Source: Methanobacterium petrolearium (lineage in GTDB: Archaea > Methanobacteriota > Methanobacteria > Methanobacteriales > Methanobacteriaceae). Taken from it: DNA of 64,000 nucleotides. Below the pieces are notes generated by a model that was given only the letters and a program-made list of their open reading frames with translations, was not told the origin of the DNA and made no database searches. The position numbers and the translations under genes were made by a program. Positions 48,443 to 63,024 of the stretch are shown piece by piece; the first letter of the stretch is position 1, and every line of letters begins with the position of its first letter. The stretch is from positions 149,001 through 213,000 of the forward strand of contig NZ_JAGGKL010000001.1 of NCBI RefSeq assembly GCF_017873625.1, given 5' to 3'.

Positions 48443-48569
48443 TTTTTCCAAAAACAGATTAAGCGATTTGAAGAGGGAAATGGGAGTATAAACTTTTTAA
48501 AAAATAAATTAGATGGATTAAAATAAATTAAAAAAAGGGGGAAATACTATTTTTACTATTATTCTACTG

Positions 48570-49151
48570 TTACAGTCGTAAACAGTGGGAATGATATTTG
48601 ATAAACTCTTCAACAGGACCTTCAACCTTAAAAGAGTTGTCTCCAATTTTTTTATTGAAAATAATGAAAAAGAGGAAACTTAAAATCGTAAAAGACAGCA
48701 TGCTGTAATCTAAATTTGGACGGGGAAACGTTTTTTCTAGATACTGGGCAAGGTGAGCAACGAATCTTTTAGTAACCGAATGTGAAACCCTTTCCCTTTC
48801 GTAGATTATTATATTAACGAATTCAAAGTTTTTATCCATCATATTCATAAGATTCATTATCAATGTCTTAAAATGAACTTTGGGATCTTCAGCATCATAT
48901 GGGGCCAGTAAAGAATCAAAATCTTTCACTAACCTTTCCCGGTTTGTTATTAAAACCTGATTAAAGAGATTTTCTTTTGTTTCGAATTTCCGGAACAAAG
49001 TCATCTCCGTGAAACCGGATTCTTTGGCAATCATACGGGTTCTTGCTCCAACATATCCATTTTTGGAAAAAACATGCAGGGCAGCGTCTAAAATTTTTTG
49101 TTCAGTTTCAGCAGACATTATAACGATACGATCCTTTTCTTTTTTTCTCAT
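48570..49151 (-). CDS. TetR/AcrR-family transcriptional regulator
   Basis: A 193-residue one-component regulator. The N-terminal helix-turn-helix is clear: EQKILDAALHVFSKNGYVGARTRMIAKESGFTEMTLFRKFETKENLFNQV. The C-terminal ligand/dimer domain is variable and ends with a hydrophobic stretch (MLSFTILSFLFFIIF). Start uncertain: ATG at 49151 gives a nearly leaderless mRNA if the TATA box is in the operator, ATG at 49118 gives a more typical TetR N-terminus (MSAETEQ). Two direct copies of an operator-like repeat upstream suggest autoregulation. No efflux pump or enzyme is beside it. Confidence 0.9.
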   Translation of the reverse strand: MRKKEKDRIVIMSAETEQKILDAALHVFSKNGYVGARTRMIAKESGFTEMTLFRKFETKENLFNQVLITNRERLVKDFDSLLAPYDAEDPKVHFKTLIMNLMNMMDKNFEFVNIIIYERERVSHSVTKRFVAHLAQYLEKTFPRPNLDYSMLSFTILSFLFFIIFNKKIGDNSFKVEGPVEEFIKYHSHCLRL

Positions 49152-49164
49152 TGAGTTTTCATTT

Positions 49165-49193
49165 TTAGATGAAGTAAATTTTATAAAACATCT
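49165..49193 (-). promoter_or_regulatory. TetR operator copy 1, overlapping a TATA box
   Basis: TTAGATGAAGTAA followed by ATTTTATAAAACATCT. GATG at one end and CATC at the other make it an imperfect inverted repeat; its centre contains TTTATAAA, a likely TATA box for the TetR gene, 14 bp from the start codon side. Binding here would block TBP. Confidence 0.65.
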
Positions 49194-49230
49194 ACAACGG
49201 ACAGGGTTGAAAGCAGTACCCTACCTAGTA

Positions 49231-49259
49231 TTAGATGAAATAAGTTTTATAAAACATCA
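49231..49259 (-). promoter_or_regulatory. TetR operator copy 2
   Basis: TTAGATGAAATAA followed by GTTTTATAAAACATCA: the same sequence as copy 1 apart from three bases, in the same orientation, 66 bp further upstream. The distance is a little over six helical turns. Confidence 0.65.
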
Positions 49260-49360
49260 GAAATATCATTAATAGTATTTTGTGTAGTAGTATTTATAAA
49301 TGTTTTAAGACATTTCCGGGGATATTTTTTGTATTAATTTTTGGAATCCAGGTAATAGTG

Positions 49361-51055
49361 CTACATTGAAACAGGAGCGTCTATTCCCAGCAAATCTAGG
49401 CAGTTTCGAATTGTAATTCTTGACTTATCCACCAATACCAATCTTAACATTTCTTTCTCAGATTCAAGAACTGGAACCGATTTATAGAATTTGTTGAATG
49501 CTCCAGCGATTTCCATGGCGTACTGGGCTATGGGGTGGACTCTAAGTTCTTGGGCTGCGTTTTCGACGATGCTACTGAATTTGGCTATGGTTTTCAGGAG
49601 GTCAATTTCAAGTGTATCTAGATCCTGGAAGTTCAAATCATCGAGTTCTATCGGGGACAAATCAGGGGTGCCGGCTTTTTCCAGTAATTTACAGGCCCGG
49701 GCATGGGCATACTGTATGGATGCGCATCCTCTCTCAAAACTTAATGCTTCATCCCATTTAAACACTAAATGTTTTTCTGGTGAAAGTCGTGCTATGAAAT
49801 AGCGAATAGCTCCTATGCCTATTATTTCAGCGATTTCAGTGGAGAGCTGTTCTGTTAATTCTGGTCTTCGTTCTGTTAATTCATCAATAGCCCTTGTGAA
49901 TGCCTCGTCCATTAGTTGGTCCACACTGATGAATACTCCCCTTCGGGTGGACATAGATCCTTCAGGAAGAGTAATGAACTCATAGAAAATAACCTCAGGG
50001 GTTTTCCCTCCTAAAAGTCCCAATGCAATTTTAAGCTGGTCAACAGCCAGTTTGTGATCTGAACCAAGAACATCAACCACCACATCAGATTGTTCCGATT
50101 TCTGGAGATGATAAGCCAGATCACGGGTAGTGTAAAGGGAGGTTCCGTCAGAACGGGTTAGTATTAACTCTTTTTCAATACCATAATCAGTAAGATCCAG
50201 GTACAAAACATCATTATGGCTGGTGTGGTTCTTCAGAGTTTCCAGAATTCTATCCACTGATCCATCCCTGATGAACTGACTTTCCCAGACGAAACGGTCA
50301 TGGGTGATGTGCAGACGTTGTGAAGTTTCTTTTATTCCTTCCAAACACTGTTTGACCACATTTTTAAACTTGGCTTCCAGTTCAACCGGATTTTCCTCTT
50401 CATAGGTTTTCAGAATCGCACTTACTTGGTTTTTAATCTCAGGATTCTTTTTTAACTCTTGGTTGACCTGGAAATACAGTTTTCCTATTTCTACATCTGG
50501 TTTTTCATCTGGGTCTAGGTTGTAGTTGAGGTTTTGCAATCCCCATACAATCATGGCTATCTGCCTGCCCATGTCGTTGACGTAGTACTGGGTTTCCACC
50601 TGAAAACCAGCTGCCTTGAGAATGCGTGATAAAGAATCTCCAATAATGGCATTTCGGATATGACCAATATGTAAAGGGCCGTTAGGATTGGCTGAGGTAT
50701 GTTCCAGGATCACTTTCTCATTCTTATCTTCCAGTGAGCCATAATCTTCTTTCACAGATTCTAAAACCATTTTTGAAAATATTTCAGGATTTAAATAAAA
50801 GTTCAAGTAGGGGCCAGTGGATTTAACTCTTTCAAATGGAGATTTAACTTCTAAAACCTCTTCTAATTTTTGAGCAATCTCAACTGGAGATTTTTTAAGT
50901 TTCCCTGCTAACTGAAATGCCACTGAAGTGGCTAAATCACCCATATCGCGTTGGGGTGGTTCTTCAAACTTTATTTCTTTAATATCTCCCCACTCAAGGG
51001 ATTTTATTGCTTTTTCCACTGAACTGGCAGCATTCTTTTCCAGCATTCTGTACAT
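49361..51055 (-). CDS. argS: Arginyl-tRNA synthetase
   Basis: Class I synthetase, 564 residues. An N-terminal Add-1 tRNA-binding domain (1-about 95), then [19 protein letters not shown] (HIGH motif), a catalytic domain with [18 protein letters not shown] in place of KMSKS (usual for ArgRS), and the C-terminal DALR anticodon domain ([14 protein letters not shown] onward). Last gene of the ilvD - signal peptidase - argS run. Confidence 0.97.
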   Translation of the reverse strand: MYRMLEKNAASSVEKAIKSLEWGDIKEIKFEEPPQRDMGDLATSVAFQLAGKLKKSPVEIAQKLEEVLEVKSPFERVKSTGPYLNFYLNPEIFSKMVLESVKEDYGSLEDKNEKVILEHTSANPNGPLHIGHIRNAIIGDSLSRILKAAGFQVETQYYVNDMGRQIAMIVWGLQNLNYNLDPDEKPDVEIGKLYFQVNQELKKNPEIKNQVSAILKTYEEENPVELEAKFKNVVKQCLEGIKETSQRLHITHDRFVWESQFIRDGSVDRILETLKNHTSHNDVLYLDLTDYGIEKELILTRSDGTSLYTTRDLAYHLQKSEQSDVVVDVLGSDHKLAVDQLKIALGLLGGKTPEVIFYEFITLPEGSMSTRRGVFISVDQLMDEAFTRAIDELTERRPELTEQLSTEIAEIIGIGAIRYFIARLSPEKHLVFKWDEALSFERGCASIQYAHARACKLLEKAGTPDLSPIELDDLNFQDLDTLEIDLLKTIAKFSSIVENAAQELRVHPIAQYAMEIAGAFNKFYKSVPVLESEKEMLRLVLVDKSRITIRNCLDLLGIDAPVSM

Positions 51056-51128
51056 AGATTCACCTTTATGAGTTTGAATTAATTGATCAAGATGCAGATT
51101 TCATTAAAACGAATAATACATCCGTGGA

Positions 51129-51623
51129 TTAAAGTCCACGGATCCATAGTGTAATGTAACCTATTTTGGGAATTACCAGTGGTTGGTTACCTATACTCAC
51201 CACTTTGGCCTGGACCTGGGATGTGGAAACCAGGGCGGGATCTGCCTGAGGATTGTTATCTCCCTTGGTAACAAAATATGTTTCTCCATCTGATCCTTTC
51301 TGTATGTTAATAATACGATGAATAACAGGTTCTGGGAACCAGGTAGCATGGTATATGATGATATCTCCTACTTTAAGGTCTGAAGGGCTTACTTCCTGAA
51401 AACCTAGGAAGTCAGTTTTTTCGATTACCACCACATCTCCCCGATAGAATACCGGTTCCATACTCCCGGATACAACCACGTTCAAGTGTTGGGCTAGTAT
51501 TATTCCCACTAATATGATGACAATGTAGGTGATTATTTCCCGCCCCAAACTGGACTTTTCTTCTTCAGCAGGATTAGAATCTGCTTTCACGTTTTTTTGA
51601 CTAACTTTACGTCGTTTGCCCAT
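51129..51623 (-). CDS. Signal peptidase I, archaeal (ER-like) type
   Basis: A 164-residue membrane protease. After a cytosolic basic tail, one transmembrane helix (about residues 31-48) precedes the catalytic Ser in [20 protein letters not shown]; the general-base lysine of bacterial LepB is replaced by His in PVIHRIINI, as in Sec11-type enzymes, followed by [13 protein letters not shown]. It cuts signal peptides such as that of the CobN-like protein. It starts 8 bp after ilvD. Confidence 0.92.
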   Translation of the reverse strand: MGKRRKVSQKNVKADSNPAEEEKSSLGREIITYIVIILVGIILAQHLNVVVSGSMEPVFYRGDVVVIEKTDFLGFQEVSPSDLKVGDIIIYHATWFPEPVIHRIINIQKGSDGETYFVTKGDNNPQADPALVSTSQVQAKVVSIGNQPLVIPKIGYITLWIRGL

Positions 51624-51631
51624 TTAACCAC

Positions 51632-53287
51632 CTATTTTAAGATAGCTCCTTCATCTGCAGAACTTGTAAGTTTACTGTAACGTGCCAACCAACCTTTCAG
51701 CCGTTTTTCAGGATGGTTGACATTTTCAAGCCTTCTTTGAATTTCATCTTCCTCTACTTTCAGTTCCAGTTTTCTCTGGGGTATGTCTATCACTATCAAG
51801 TCTCCATTTTCAACTGCAGCAATAGGTCCGTTAGCCATGGCTTCTGGGGAAACATGGCCAACACACGGTCCTCTGGTTCCTCCAGAAAATCTTCCATCAG
51901 TCACAAGAGCCACGGAACTGAGTCCGATCCCGGATAGGGCAGAAGTAGGGTTAAGCATTTCCCTCATACCCGGGCCACCCTGGGGTCCTTCGTAACGAAT
52001 AATGATTACGTCCCCTTCTGTTATATTGCCCTGATGGATGGCTTTCACACACTCTTCTTCACTGTTGTAGACTTTTGCAGGGCCTTCATGGGTTAACATA
52101 TCCTCACTTACGGCAGCTTGTTTTACAACCGAACCTTTAGGAGCTAAATTGCCCTTAAGAATTGCAATGCCTCCTTCGGGGTGTACAGGATTGTCCATTG
52201 GCCTTATAACAGAACTGTCCCGTACTCTGGCTTGGGCAATGTTATCATGTAGAGTGGATCCGGTGCAGGTGATGTTTTCCCCAATGATTTTATCTCCTAA
52301 AACCTTCAAAACTCCAGGTATACCTCCCGCTTTGTCAAGGTCCAGCATGGTATGTTCACCTGAGGGACTGATTGCAGCTAAATGTGGAATTTCACGGCTG
52401 AGACGATCGAAAAGGTCTAAATTAACTTCAACACCTTTATCAATCAGTTCATGGGCTATGGCTGGTAAGTGTAATGTGGTGTTACTGGATCCACCCAATG
52501 CCAGATCTACCACTACCGCGTTGTAGAATGCTTCCTGGGTCATGATCATGGAGGGGGTGATGTTTTTTTCCACCAGTTCCATAATTTTCTCTCCAGACTC
52601 CCGGGCCATTTGGATCTTTTTGGAGTCAACTGCGTGGGTGGTGGCACAGTAGGGTAAACTCATCCCCATGGCTTCAGTTAGACAGGCCATGCTGTTGGCA
52701 GTGAAAAGACCGGCACATGATCCGGCTCCTGGGCAAGCACAATGTTCCAATTCATTTAAATCGGATTCACTCATTTTTCCAGCAGAAACTTTCCCAACTG
52801 CTTCGAAAACATTGATCAGATCCACTGCTTCACCATTGTATTCTCCAGGGAGCATGGGTCCGCCAGTAACTACTATGGATGGTATGTCCAGACGGGCTGC
52901 GGCCATTAACATACCTGGAACGATTTTATCACAGGTGGGTAAAAGAACCAGAGCATCCAGACTGTGAGCCTGGGCCATGCTCTCTACAGTGTCTGCCACG
53001 ATTTCACGACTGGCCAGTGAATAACGCATTCCGTCATGATTCATGGCAATACCATCACAAATAGCCATGGTACTAAATTCAAAAGGAACGCCTCCCGCCT
53101 GGCTGATTCCAAGTTTAACCGCTTCAGCGACATGTTTTAAATGAATATGTCCTGGGACGATGTCAGTATAACTGTTGGCAACCCCTATAAAGGGTCTTTC
53201 CATTTCAGCATCAGTCACACCGCAAGCCCTAAGAAGGGAACGGTGAGGGGCTCTTTGCATCCCCTTTTTTATCTTATCACTTCTCAT
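51632..53287 (-). CDS. ilvD: Dihydroxy-acid dehydratase
   Basis: Third common step of branched-chain amino acid synthesis, an Fe-S enzyme. The 551-residue product shows [45 protein letters not shown] with a cluster cysteine, [19 protein letters not shown] with a second, and [21 protein letters not shown]. Upstream DNA (53288-53562) carries the divergent promoters of ilvD and thrS. Cotranscribed with the signal peptidase and argS genes. Confidence 0.97.
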   Translation of the reverse strand: MRSDKIKKGMQRAPHRSLLRACGVTDAEMERPFIGVANSYTDIVPGHIHLKHVAEAVKLGISQAGGVPFEFSTMAICDGIAMNHDGMRYSLASREIVADTVESMAQAHSLDALVLLPTCDKIVPGMLMAAARLDIPSIVVTGGPMLPGEYNGEAVDLINVFEAVGKVSAGKMSESDLNELEHCACPGAGSCAGLFTANSMACLTEAMGMSLPYCATTHAVDSKKIQMARESGEKIMELVEKNITPSMIMTQEAFYNAVVVDLALGGSSNTTLHLPAIAHELIDKGVEVNLDLFDRLSREIPHLAAISPSGEHTMLDLDKAGGIPGVLKVLGDKIIGENITCTGSTLHDNIAQARVRDSSVIRPMDNPVHPEGGIAILKGNLAPKGSVVKQAAVSEDMLTHEGPAKVYNSEEECVKAIHQGNITEGDVIIIRYEGPQGGPGMREMLNPTSALSGIGLSSVALVTDGRFSGGTRGPCVGHVSPEAMANGPIAAVENGDLIVIDIPQRKLELKVEEDEIQRRLENVNHPEKRLKGWLARYSKLTSSADEGAILK

Positions 53288-53562
53288 CCTATCACCTGTG
53301 ATTATAAAATTAATAAAACTTGTAAACTTTAAGTGGATTTTATATTAGTATAATGATATGTTCGGCATCTTTTAAATGCTATCTCTTTTAAGGAAAAGAT
53401 CTACACCTACTGCTTTTACTAGTTAAAAATTATGGAATAGTTGTTAAAAGAAATAGCTTATAAATAACATCATGACAGAACTTATATTTTCTAGAGTACA
53501 CTGATATTGACTAAATTGTAATTAAACATTGTGATTAACTAAGTTCATTATGGGTGAAAATT

Positions 53563-55398
<1,836 letters not shown>

Positions 55399-55540
55399 AA
55401 GATCAAATTTCTGATAATAGATTTCAGATTTTTAAAAAATTGCATCAGAGTGGTTCAATTAAGTCATCTAAAGCGGTTAAATATTATATGAAAAGTTTAT
55501 ATGGTTTAATTGGACGTAAAAAACTAAATGAGGTTAATAA

Positions 55541-56731
55541 ATGGAAAAAACTCCCTTATCTGAAATGGAAACTAGGATGACACGTTTTAAGGAGTTGATG
55601 TCATCATCCAATCCAGACTGGGAAATGGCAGTTATTTTCGGTAAAATTAACCTGTACTATTTTACCGGCACTATGCAGGATGGTATACTCATCATACCTC
55701 GAGATGAAGATCCCACTTTCTGGGTAAGACGCAGTTATCACCGTGCCCTAGACGAATCCATATTTCCATCCATTAGGCCCATGAGAAGTTTTCGTGATGC
55801 TCGTCATGACTTCAAAACTCTTCCCGACACTGTATACTTGGAAACTGAAATGGTGCCACTGGCCCTGTATCATCGTTTCACTAAACATTTCAATTTTAAC
55901 GAATTTAAAGCGGTTGATCCATATTTAGCTGCAGTGCGTGCAGTTAAGAGTGATTATGAACTTTCTTTAATGCGAAAATGTGGCAAAATCCATCAGCATG
56001 TCTTGGAAGACTTGACACCAGAAATGCTGCGTGAGGGAATGAGCGAAGCTGATCTGGCCGTTGAACTCTTCTCAGTCCTGGTGAAAGAGGGGCATGATGC
56101 TTTAACCCGTTTTGGGATGTTCGATAATGAGATGGTATTGGGGCATCTTGGTTTCGGTGACAGTTCAATTTACCCCACATATTTTGATGGAGCCAGCGGA
56201 ACTCGAGGTATAAGCCCAGCAGCTCCAGTTTTAGGGAGTCGTGAGAGAAAACTGAGAAATGGGGATCTGGTATTTGTGGATGTGGGTTGTGCTGTTGACG
56301 GTTACAATACTGATAAGACCATGACCTATATGTTTGGAAGCCCACTTCCTGAACATGCTATTGAAGTTCACAAAAGATGTGTGGAAATACAAAATGAGAT
56401 AGCAAGGTTGCTTAAACCGGGGAATATACCATCAGAAATTTACAAGCACATAATGGATAGTCTTGATGAGGAATTCCTCGAAAATTTCATGGGTTTTGAG
56501 GACCGTAAAGTCACGTTTTTGGGGCATGGAATTGGCCTGCTGATAGATGAACTTCCGGTAATTGCAGAAAAATTCGATGAACCCCTGCAGGAAGGCATGG
56601 TATTTGCAGTGGAGCCGAAAAACGGTATTAAAGATGTTGGAATGGTGGGGATTGAAAATACTTTTATTGTAACCTCACGTGGTGGGGAATGCATCACTGG
56701 AACTAATCCTGGTTTAATCCCTGTTTTCTGA
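55541..56731 (+). CDS. M24-family metallopeptidase (Xaa-Pro aminopeptidase-like)
   Basis: A 396-residue pita-bread peptidase. The N-terminal creatinase-like domain is followed by the catalytic domain with metal ligands in [22 protein letters not shown] (two Asp), [14 protein letters not shown] (His), [20 protein letters not shown] (two Glu). All five ligands are present, so it should be an active dipeptidase or prolidase. It is alone between thrS and parA. Confidence 0.88.
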   Translation: MEKTPLSEMETRMTRFKELMSSSNPDWEMAVIFGKINLYYFTGTMQDGILIIPRDEDPTFWVRRSYHRALDESIFPSIRPMRSFRDARHDFKTLPDTVYLETEMVPLALYHRFTKHFNFNEFKAVDPYLAAVRAVKSDYELSLMRKCGKIHQHVLEDLTPEMLREGMSEADLAVELFSVLVKEGHDALTRFGMFDNEMVLGHLGFGDSSIYPTYFDGASGTRGISPAAPVLGSRERKLRNGDLVFVDVGCAVDGYNTDKTMTYMFGSPLPEHAIEVHKRCVEIQNEIARLLKPGNIPSEIYKHIMDSLDEEFLENFMGFEDRKVTFLGHGIGLLIDELPVIAEKFDEPLQEGMVFAVEPKNGIKDVGMVGIENTFIVTSRGGECITGTNPGLIPVF

Positions 56732-56798
56732 TTATTTTTATTTTTTGTTTGGCGATTTTTTCAAACTGTAACATGCTTTTTAATGCTTTAAACTGGTA

Positions 56799-56890
<92 letters not shown>

Positions 56891-56902
56891 AGGAGAATCA
56901 TC

Positions 56903-57730
56903 ATGGCGGAAATAATAGCGATTTTAAATCAGAAGGGGGGATGTGGGAAAACCACCACTGCAGTTAACCTTTCAACGGCAATGGCTCTTTTAGGTGAGAA
57001 AGTTCTGGTAATCGACATGGACCCGCAGGCCAATGCAACCACAGCCTTTGGTGTGGAGAAAAATGAGGAAAATTCAACCTATAGAGTATTAACTGGAGAG
57101 GAAACCCTCAATGATTCCATTGTGTCCACAGACATCAAGGGATTGGATCTGGTTCCCAGCCACATCTCACTAAGTGGGGCGGAAATAGAACTCAGTAAAG
57201 ACATTGGATTTCCATTCATACTCAAAGAATCTATGGATGGCATGACAGAACCCTACGATTACATTCTGGTGGATGTGCCCCCTTCCCTGGGCATTTTAAC
57301 CATCAACGCTTTGGTGGCGGCTGACAGCGTAATCATCCCTATTCAGGCAGAATTTTATGCCTTAGAAGGAATGGCTGATTTATTGGATGCTATGAATCTG
57401 GTTGAAAATCGTTTAAACAGTCCATCACCAATAAAAGGTATATTAATCACCTTATACGATTCCAGGACTCGGTTAGGTCGGGATGTGTTGCAGAACGTGG
57501 TGCAATACTTTGGTGACACCGAATACATTTTCAAAACAACCATTCCCCGTAATGTGAAGCTGGCTGAGGCACCCAGTCATGGCAAACCCTGCGTGATCTA
57601 TGATGAAGAATGTATTGGTAGTGAAGCTTACAAGGATTTGGCTCTGGAAATACTGGAATTAAGGGAGGCAGTGGCTGAGGAGAATGCAACTGATGATACA
57701 AAATATTCGGTGATGGAGGATAACCAATGA
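56903..57730 (+). CDS. parA: ParA/Soj family ATPase
   Basis: A 275-residue deviant-Walker ATPase that drives DNA or cargo segregation by ATP-dependent DNA binding. Seen: NQKGGCGKTTTAVNLSTAMALLG with the signature lysine, VIDMDPQANATTAFG (Walker A' Asp), YDYILVDVPPSLGILTINAL (Walker B) and PTQAE-like IPIQAEFYALEGM. Chromosomal Soj type, not a MinD or nitrogenase type. GGAGA precedes the ATG. It overlaps the next gene by 4 bases (ATGA) and is flanked by AACTTATAA elements. Confidence 0.93.
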   Translation: MAEIIAILNQKGGCGKTTTAVNLSTAMALLGEKVLVIDMDPQANATTAFGVEKNEENSTYRVLTGEETLNDSIVSTDIKGLDLVPSHISLSGAEIELSKDIGFPFILKESMDGMTEPYDYILVDVPPSLGILTINALVAADSVIIPIQAEFYALEGMADLLDAMNLVENRLNSPSPIKGILITLYDSRTRLGRDVLQNVVQYFGDTEYIFKTTIPRNVKLAEAPSHGKPCVIYDEECIGSEAYKDLALEILELREAVAEENATDDTKYSVMEDNQ

Positions 57731-58122
57731 CTCCTGCTAAAAAGGGTGAAAGTGCACTGGGAAAGGGGTTAGATGCCCTTATACGTAAAGAACAACCGGA
57801 ACAAAAGGATGAAATCACCGAAAAAACCCCAATAAAAAGGAAAACTACCCAAAAAACTGCCTCTAAACAGTCGAAAAAGCCTAAAAAAAAGCAAAAACCC
57901 CGGGAAGATCCAAATAAGATCATTATTGATGAGGTGGTTTTGGAGGTTCGTCGTAACCCTAGGATTTCATTGTGGTCTGCAAAATCAGCTGCAGTTTTAA
58001 GGTTCCTGAAGAACACCACACCGGCTTTCAGCATCAGCAAGGAGGCATCATCTCTAATTGAAGATGCAGTAAAACAAAAGTATCCTGATATTTGGGAAAT
58101 GTTTGAAGACGAAGATTTTTAG
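57727..58122 (+). CDS. Small ParA partner with ParB-type N-terminal motif
   Basis: A 131-residue basic protein in an ATGA overlap with parA. Residues 10-19, ALGKGLDALI, match the N-terminal ParA-activating motif of bacterial ParB/Spo0J (LG(R/K)GL-x-ALI). Then a Lys/Thr-rich linker (about 22-62) and a compact C-terminal part (about 68-131) with two or three helices: IIIDEVVLEVRRNPRISLWSAK, AAVLRFLKNT and ISKEASSLIEDAVKQKYPDIW. No CTPase/ParB box, HTH or dimer domain of the usual ParB is visible. It may be a minimal adaptor whose C-terminus binds DNA or a partner. I find no family name for it. Confidence 0.85.
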   Translation: MTPAKKGESALGKGLDALIRKEQPEQKDEITEKTPIKRKTTQKTASKQSKKPKKKQKPREDPNKIIIDEVVLEVRRNPRISLWSAKSAAVLRFLKNTTPAFSISKEASSLIEDAVKQKYPDIWEMFEDEDF

Positions 58123-58148
58123 TTAAATCATGTTTTTCGGAGGCGAGA

Positions 58149-58211
58149 AGTTATAAGTTATAATCGATTGTAAGTTAGAACTTATAAATTATAACTTATA
58201 ACTTTTTTTTT
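58149..58211 (+). terminator. 16-bp inverted repeat and T-run behind the parA operon
   Basis: AGTTATAAGTTATAAT (58149-58164) is repeated exactly in inverse as ATTATAACTTATAACT (58188-58203), around 23 bases that themselves contain TAAGTTAGAACTTA. A run of nine T ends it. As RNA it is a strong hairpin terminator; as DNA it is an AACTTATAA palindrome array like those upstream of parA and at 36535. Confidence 0.75.
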
Positions 58212-58282
58212 ACTCAATATTTTGAATTTTGGAAAAATGGATTAAAACAGATATTAAAATGGTATCTGGCTAATTTTACCTA

Positions 58283-59407
<1,125 letters not shown>

Positions 59408-59650
59408 ACACTTTTTATGTCTGCCACCGTTAATAAAAATTTAGAAAGAGCACATGGAAAGTAAATTCAGTATAACTTATTAATTTTTGTAAACATAAAC
59501 AAACATCTAATAAAAAAAATTGCCTTATCTTGTTAAGTTTAAACACAATGAAGACTCCACAGTATTTTTATGGGTAGGAAAATAATGGTTTAAACTGAAG
59601 ATTATTGTTCAAGCAAATTAGAATTATCTGTTTGGTGGTGTGGTGTTAAA

Positions 59651-61468
59651 ATGAATAAAAAAACATATTTTGTTTGGTTAACTGTTTTGTTCCTGTTTAC
59701 ATTATCTTTAGTCCCTGCAGTTTCCTATGCAGATGGTGATGATCGGAGTTATTCCATTCCCTATGCCAATATCGACATTTACCCTCAAGAGGATGGCATG
59801 CTACATGTAAAGGAACATCTTCATTACTCCTTTTCAGGGACTTATAATGGTGTATACCGAAATATTTCCATAAAAAGTGGTGAACAAATAGAAAATATTA
59901 AAGTATCCACTTCTGGAGCTTTTTCAAGAGTTGAATTAACTAATTCCAGCGATAAACAATATTTAAAGATATATCTTTATTCTGATGCCGAGAAAACCAT
60001 TCCCGTCACTGATCAGGATGTGGATGTCTATATTGAATACGATTTTGTCAACGTAGTTAAGATCTACAATGATGTGGCTGGTTTACATTTCAAATTATGG
60101 GGTGATGAATGGGATGTGGATGTGGGAAAACTCACCGCCAACATTCATCTCAAATCAAATCAGGGAGTGAAATACTGGCTTAATCCGCCGTATTTTGTTG
60201 CTGGCAGTTCCTGGCAGAACTCTACACTCCAGATTACAACTACTTCCTTACCTTCTGGGAATTGGTTTGAAGTGCGAATGGCCATACCCAAGGATCAGTT
60301 CCAAAACAACCCTCCCTATGCCCAGCAGGTGGACATGGAAGGTTTGGCTGAAATGGAAAGAATTCAGAATGATTATGCTAATGAACTAAATTTCAAAGGA
60401 ACGTTATACTCTATATTGGCTGTTTTGATGGTTTTAAGCACTGTGATTCCAGTAATCATCTACTACAAATATGGAAGAGAACCTAAAATCGATTATCAGG
60501 CAGAATATGAGCGAGATCTCCCCACCCATGATCCTCCTGCTGTGGTCAATGCTATCTGCGGTTCAGGATTTGGTAAAAGGATAGGGGTACCTGACATGGA
60601 TGGTTTCAGGGCCACCATAATGGATTTAATAAACCGTAAATACCTTCTTATTAAAAATATCCCATCAAGAGCTGATGAATTCGATGAAAACACACTTTCA
60701 ATCCAAATTAATGAAACGAAGGACCAGTCTCAACTTAATTACTTTGAACGTGACGTGATCAACTTCCTCCTCTATTTTGAGGAAGATGGAGTAATTTACT
60801 TGGAAACTATCAAGGAGGATCTCAAAGACCGTACAACTGCCGAGGCATTCAGAGATTCATTCAACCTATGGAAAGATGATTTGAAAAGAGATTTTTTACC
60901 AGATGATGTTCTTAATACATTTTTCCTCAAAAAGGGAGACACTTACCTTAAAATTTATGGAGTTGTGGGTCTGTTTGCAGCCTTCATCATTTTGATGCTG
61001 AGCCTTTTTGATCCTCTACCCCAGTCAACCTACGCTAGCTATGCATCTATATTTCTAGGAATAGTGGCCATAATTTCTCTTGTTATGCCCCAAAAAATCG
61101 CAGGACAGTGGACCACCCATGGTGAGGAATATGATGCCAAATGGCAGAATTTTAAGAAGTACATTAAAGATTTCAGTCTGATAAAAGAATACCCTCCCGA
61201 ATCAGTTAAAGTATGGAACAAGTATCTGGTCTATGCCACAGCCCTGGGAATAGCTGATGAGGTCAAAAAATCCATGGAAATGTCTGTACCTGCTGAAGAA
61301 CTGGATAGAAGCGATATTTACCTATTCCATTACTATGGTGGGTATGTGGTGTTGTCTTCCAGCTTGGATGCTGGTATGACCACTGCCACCAGTGGAGGTG
61401 CAGGTGGTGGTGGCGGAGTTGGCGGAGTTGGCGGAGGCTCCGGTGGAGGTGGGGGAGGAGCCTTTTAA
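59651..61468 (+). CDS. DUF2207 membrane protein
   Basis: A 605-residue protein with a signal peptide (1-27), an extracytoplasmic beta-rich DUF2207 domain (about 30-235: YSIPYANIDIYPQEDGMLHVKEHL, VYRNISIKSGEQIENI), a transmembrane helix (about 252-275), a cytosolic part with a winged-helix-like segment (DRTTAEAFRDSFNLW), a helix pair (about 440-485) and a Gly-rich tail (GGAGGGGGVGGVGGGSGGG) ending GAF. This is the usual DUF2207 layout of bacteria and archaea; function unknown. GGTGTT precedes the ATG. Confidence 0.88.
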   Translation: MNKKTYFVWLTVLFLFTLSLVPAVSYADGDDRSYSIPYANIDIYPQEDGMLHVKEHLHYSFSGTYNGVYRNISIKSGEQIENIKVSTSGAFSRVELTNSSDKQYLKIYLYSDAEKTIPVTDQDVDVYIEYDFVNVVKIYNDVAGLHFKLWGDEWDVDVGKLTANIHLKSNQGVKYWLNPPYFVAGSSWQNSTLQITTTSLPSGNWFEVRMAIPKDQFQNNPPYAQQVDMEGLAEMERIQNDYANELNFKGTLYSILAVLMVLSTVIPVIIYYKYGREPKIDYQAEYERDLPTHDPPAVVNAICGSGFGKRIGVPDMDGFRATIMDLINRKYLLIKNIPSRADEFDENTLSIQINETKDQSQLNYFERDVINFLLYFEEDGVIYLETIKEDLKDRTTAEAFRDSFNLWKDDLKRDFLPDDVLNTFFLKKGDTYLKIYGVVGLFAAFIILMLSLFDPLPQSTYASYASIFLGIVAIISLVMPQKIAGQWTTHGEEYDAKWQNFKKYIKDFSLIKEYPPESVKVWNKYLVYATALGIADEVKKSMEMSVPAEELDRSDIYLFHYYGGYVVLSSSLDAGMTTATSGGAGGGGGVGGVGGGSGGGGGGAF

Positions 61469-61600
61469 TCCTTCTTTAGACCTCTTTTAACTATTCTTTC
61501 CTAATTTTTTTTAATAATCTTTCGCTTAGCTACTGTTTTTAATACCTACTCCCCTCTTTGATTAAAAGCTTTTAAATAACATCATGGATTACTAACCAAT

Positions 61601-62953
61601 ATGAGAGTTGTTTTGGCAGGCACTGGCAGTGCAGTGGGAAAGACCACCATCTCCACTGGAATAATGAAAGCCCTTTCAGAGGAGCAAAATGTTCAACCAT
61701 TCAAAGCAGGGCCTGATTACATTGATACTACCTATCACACTATGGCCACAGCTAATACCAGTCGAAATCTGGATTCATTTTTCATGAGTGACGGCCAGAT
61801 CAGGGAAGCATTTGAAAGGGGGTTGAAAATTTCTGATTCCAAAATTGGGGTGATTGAAGGTGTAAGGGGGCTTTATGAGGGCATGAGTCCTATTGAAGAT
61901 GTTGGAAACACAGCTTCCATTGCCAAAGCACTTAACGCACCAGTTATCCTAATTTTAAACTCCAGAAGTTTGGTTAAAAGTGCAGCAGCAGTGGTTATCG
62001 GGTTTAAAACCCTGGATCCCACCATCCGGATCGAGGGAGTCATCCTGAACTTGGTTAAAAACAGAAAACACTACCTCAAAACCAAGGAAGCCGTGGAAAA
62101 ACTGGCATATACTCCAGTGATTGGGGGAATACCCCGAGATGATGCCATCACCGTGGAACAAAGACACTTGGGCCTGGTACCTGCCGTGGAACGAGAAAGC
62201 ATTATGCGCAACATCGAAGACTGGGGTCGGGTCATGGAGGAAAACATTGACCTGGATGCACTTATTACCATAATGAAAGGGGCTGGAAAATTACCTGCTG
62301 GCAGAGAACCGCTTTTCCAGCAGGAAAACAAAAAAAAGGTTAAAATAGGAATTGCCCGGGACGAAGTTTTCACCTTTTACTATCAGGATAATCTTGAGGC
62401 ATTTGAGGCTAACCATGCGGATCTGGTTTATTTCAGTCCTTTACACGATGAAGAGGTGCCTGATGTGGATGGGATTTACATTGGTGGGGGTTACCCTGAG
62501 ATATTTGGCAGGGAATTAGAGGCCAACCAGTGCATGCGCACCTCCATTAAGAAATTCCATCAGGATGAAAGACCCATCTATGCAGAATGCGGGGGCTTGA
62601 TGTATCTTACCCGTTCTATAAACCAGTACCAGATGTGTGATGTATTTGGTTACAATTCACATATGACCAAAAAACCCCAGGCCTTAAGTTATGTCATTGC
62701 CAGGGCTGCCCATGATAACATCATCATACCTGCGGGGGAGACTTTCCATGGTCATGAGTTCCATTATTCAAAACTGGAACTGGAGGGTGCAAATCCAAAA
62801 TTTGCATTTGAAATTCTTCGGGGGAAGGGAGTGACTGGTTCCATGGATGGGCTTATGAGTAAGAATACTCTGGCAAGTTATGTGCACACTCATGTGGCTG
62901 CTTGTCCCAGTTTCGCCAGTAAATTTGTTGAAAGTGCATTGAAAGATTATTAA
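61601..62953 (+). CDS. cbiA: Cobyrinate (or Ni-sirohydrochlorin) a,c-diamide synthase
   Basis: Glutamine-dependent amidation of the ring a and c carboxylates. The 450-residue product has a P-loop/dethiobiotin-synthetase-like N-terminal domain ([45 protein letters not shown]) and a class I glutaminase ([48 protein letters not shown]). In methanogens the paralogue CfbB performs the same reaction on Ni-sirohydrochlorin for coenzyme F430; sequence alone does not decide between the two. No other cob or cfb gene is adjacent. Confidence 0.9.
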   Translation: MRVVLAGTGSAVGKTTISTGIMKALSEEQNVQPFKAGPDYIDTTYHTMATANTSRNLDSFFMSDGQIREAFERGLKISDSKIGVIEGVRGLYEGMSPIEDVGNTASIAKALNAPVILILNSRSLVKSAAAVVIGFKTLDPTIRIEGVILNLVKNRKHYLKTKEAVEKLAYTPVIGGIPRDDAITVEQRHLGLVPAVERESIMRNIEDWGRVMEENIDLDALITIMKGAGKLPAGREPLFQQENKKKVKIGIARDEVFTFYYQDNLEAFEANHADLVYFSPLHDEEVPDVDGIYIGGGYPEIFGRELEANQCMRTSIKKFHQDERPIYAECGGLMYLTRSINQYQMCDVFGYNSHMTKKPQALSYVIARAAHDNIIIPAGETFHGHEFHYSKLELEGANPKFAFEILRGKGVTGSMDGLMSKNTLASYVHTHVAACPSFASKFVESALKDY

Positions 62954-63024
62954 ATAATTTAAGTTATATTAAACGATTTTTTTTGTTTAACTTCACTAAA
63001 ATCTATTTAGGACTTAAAAAATTA

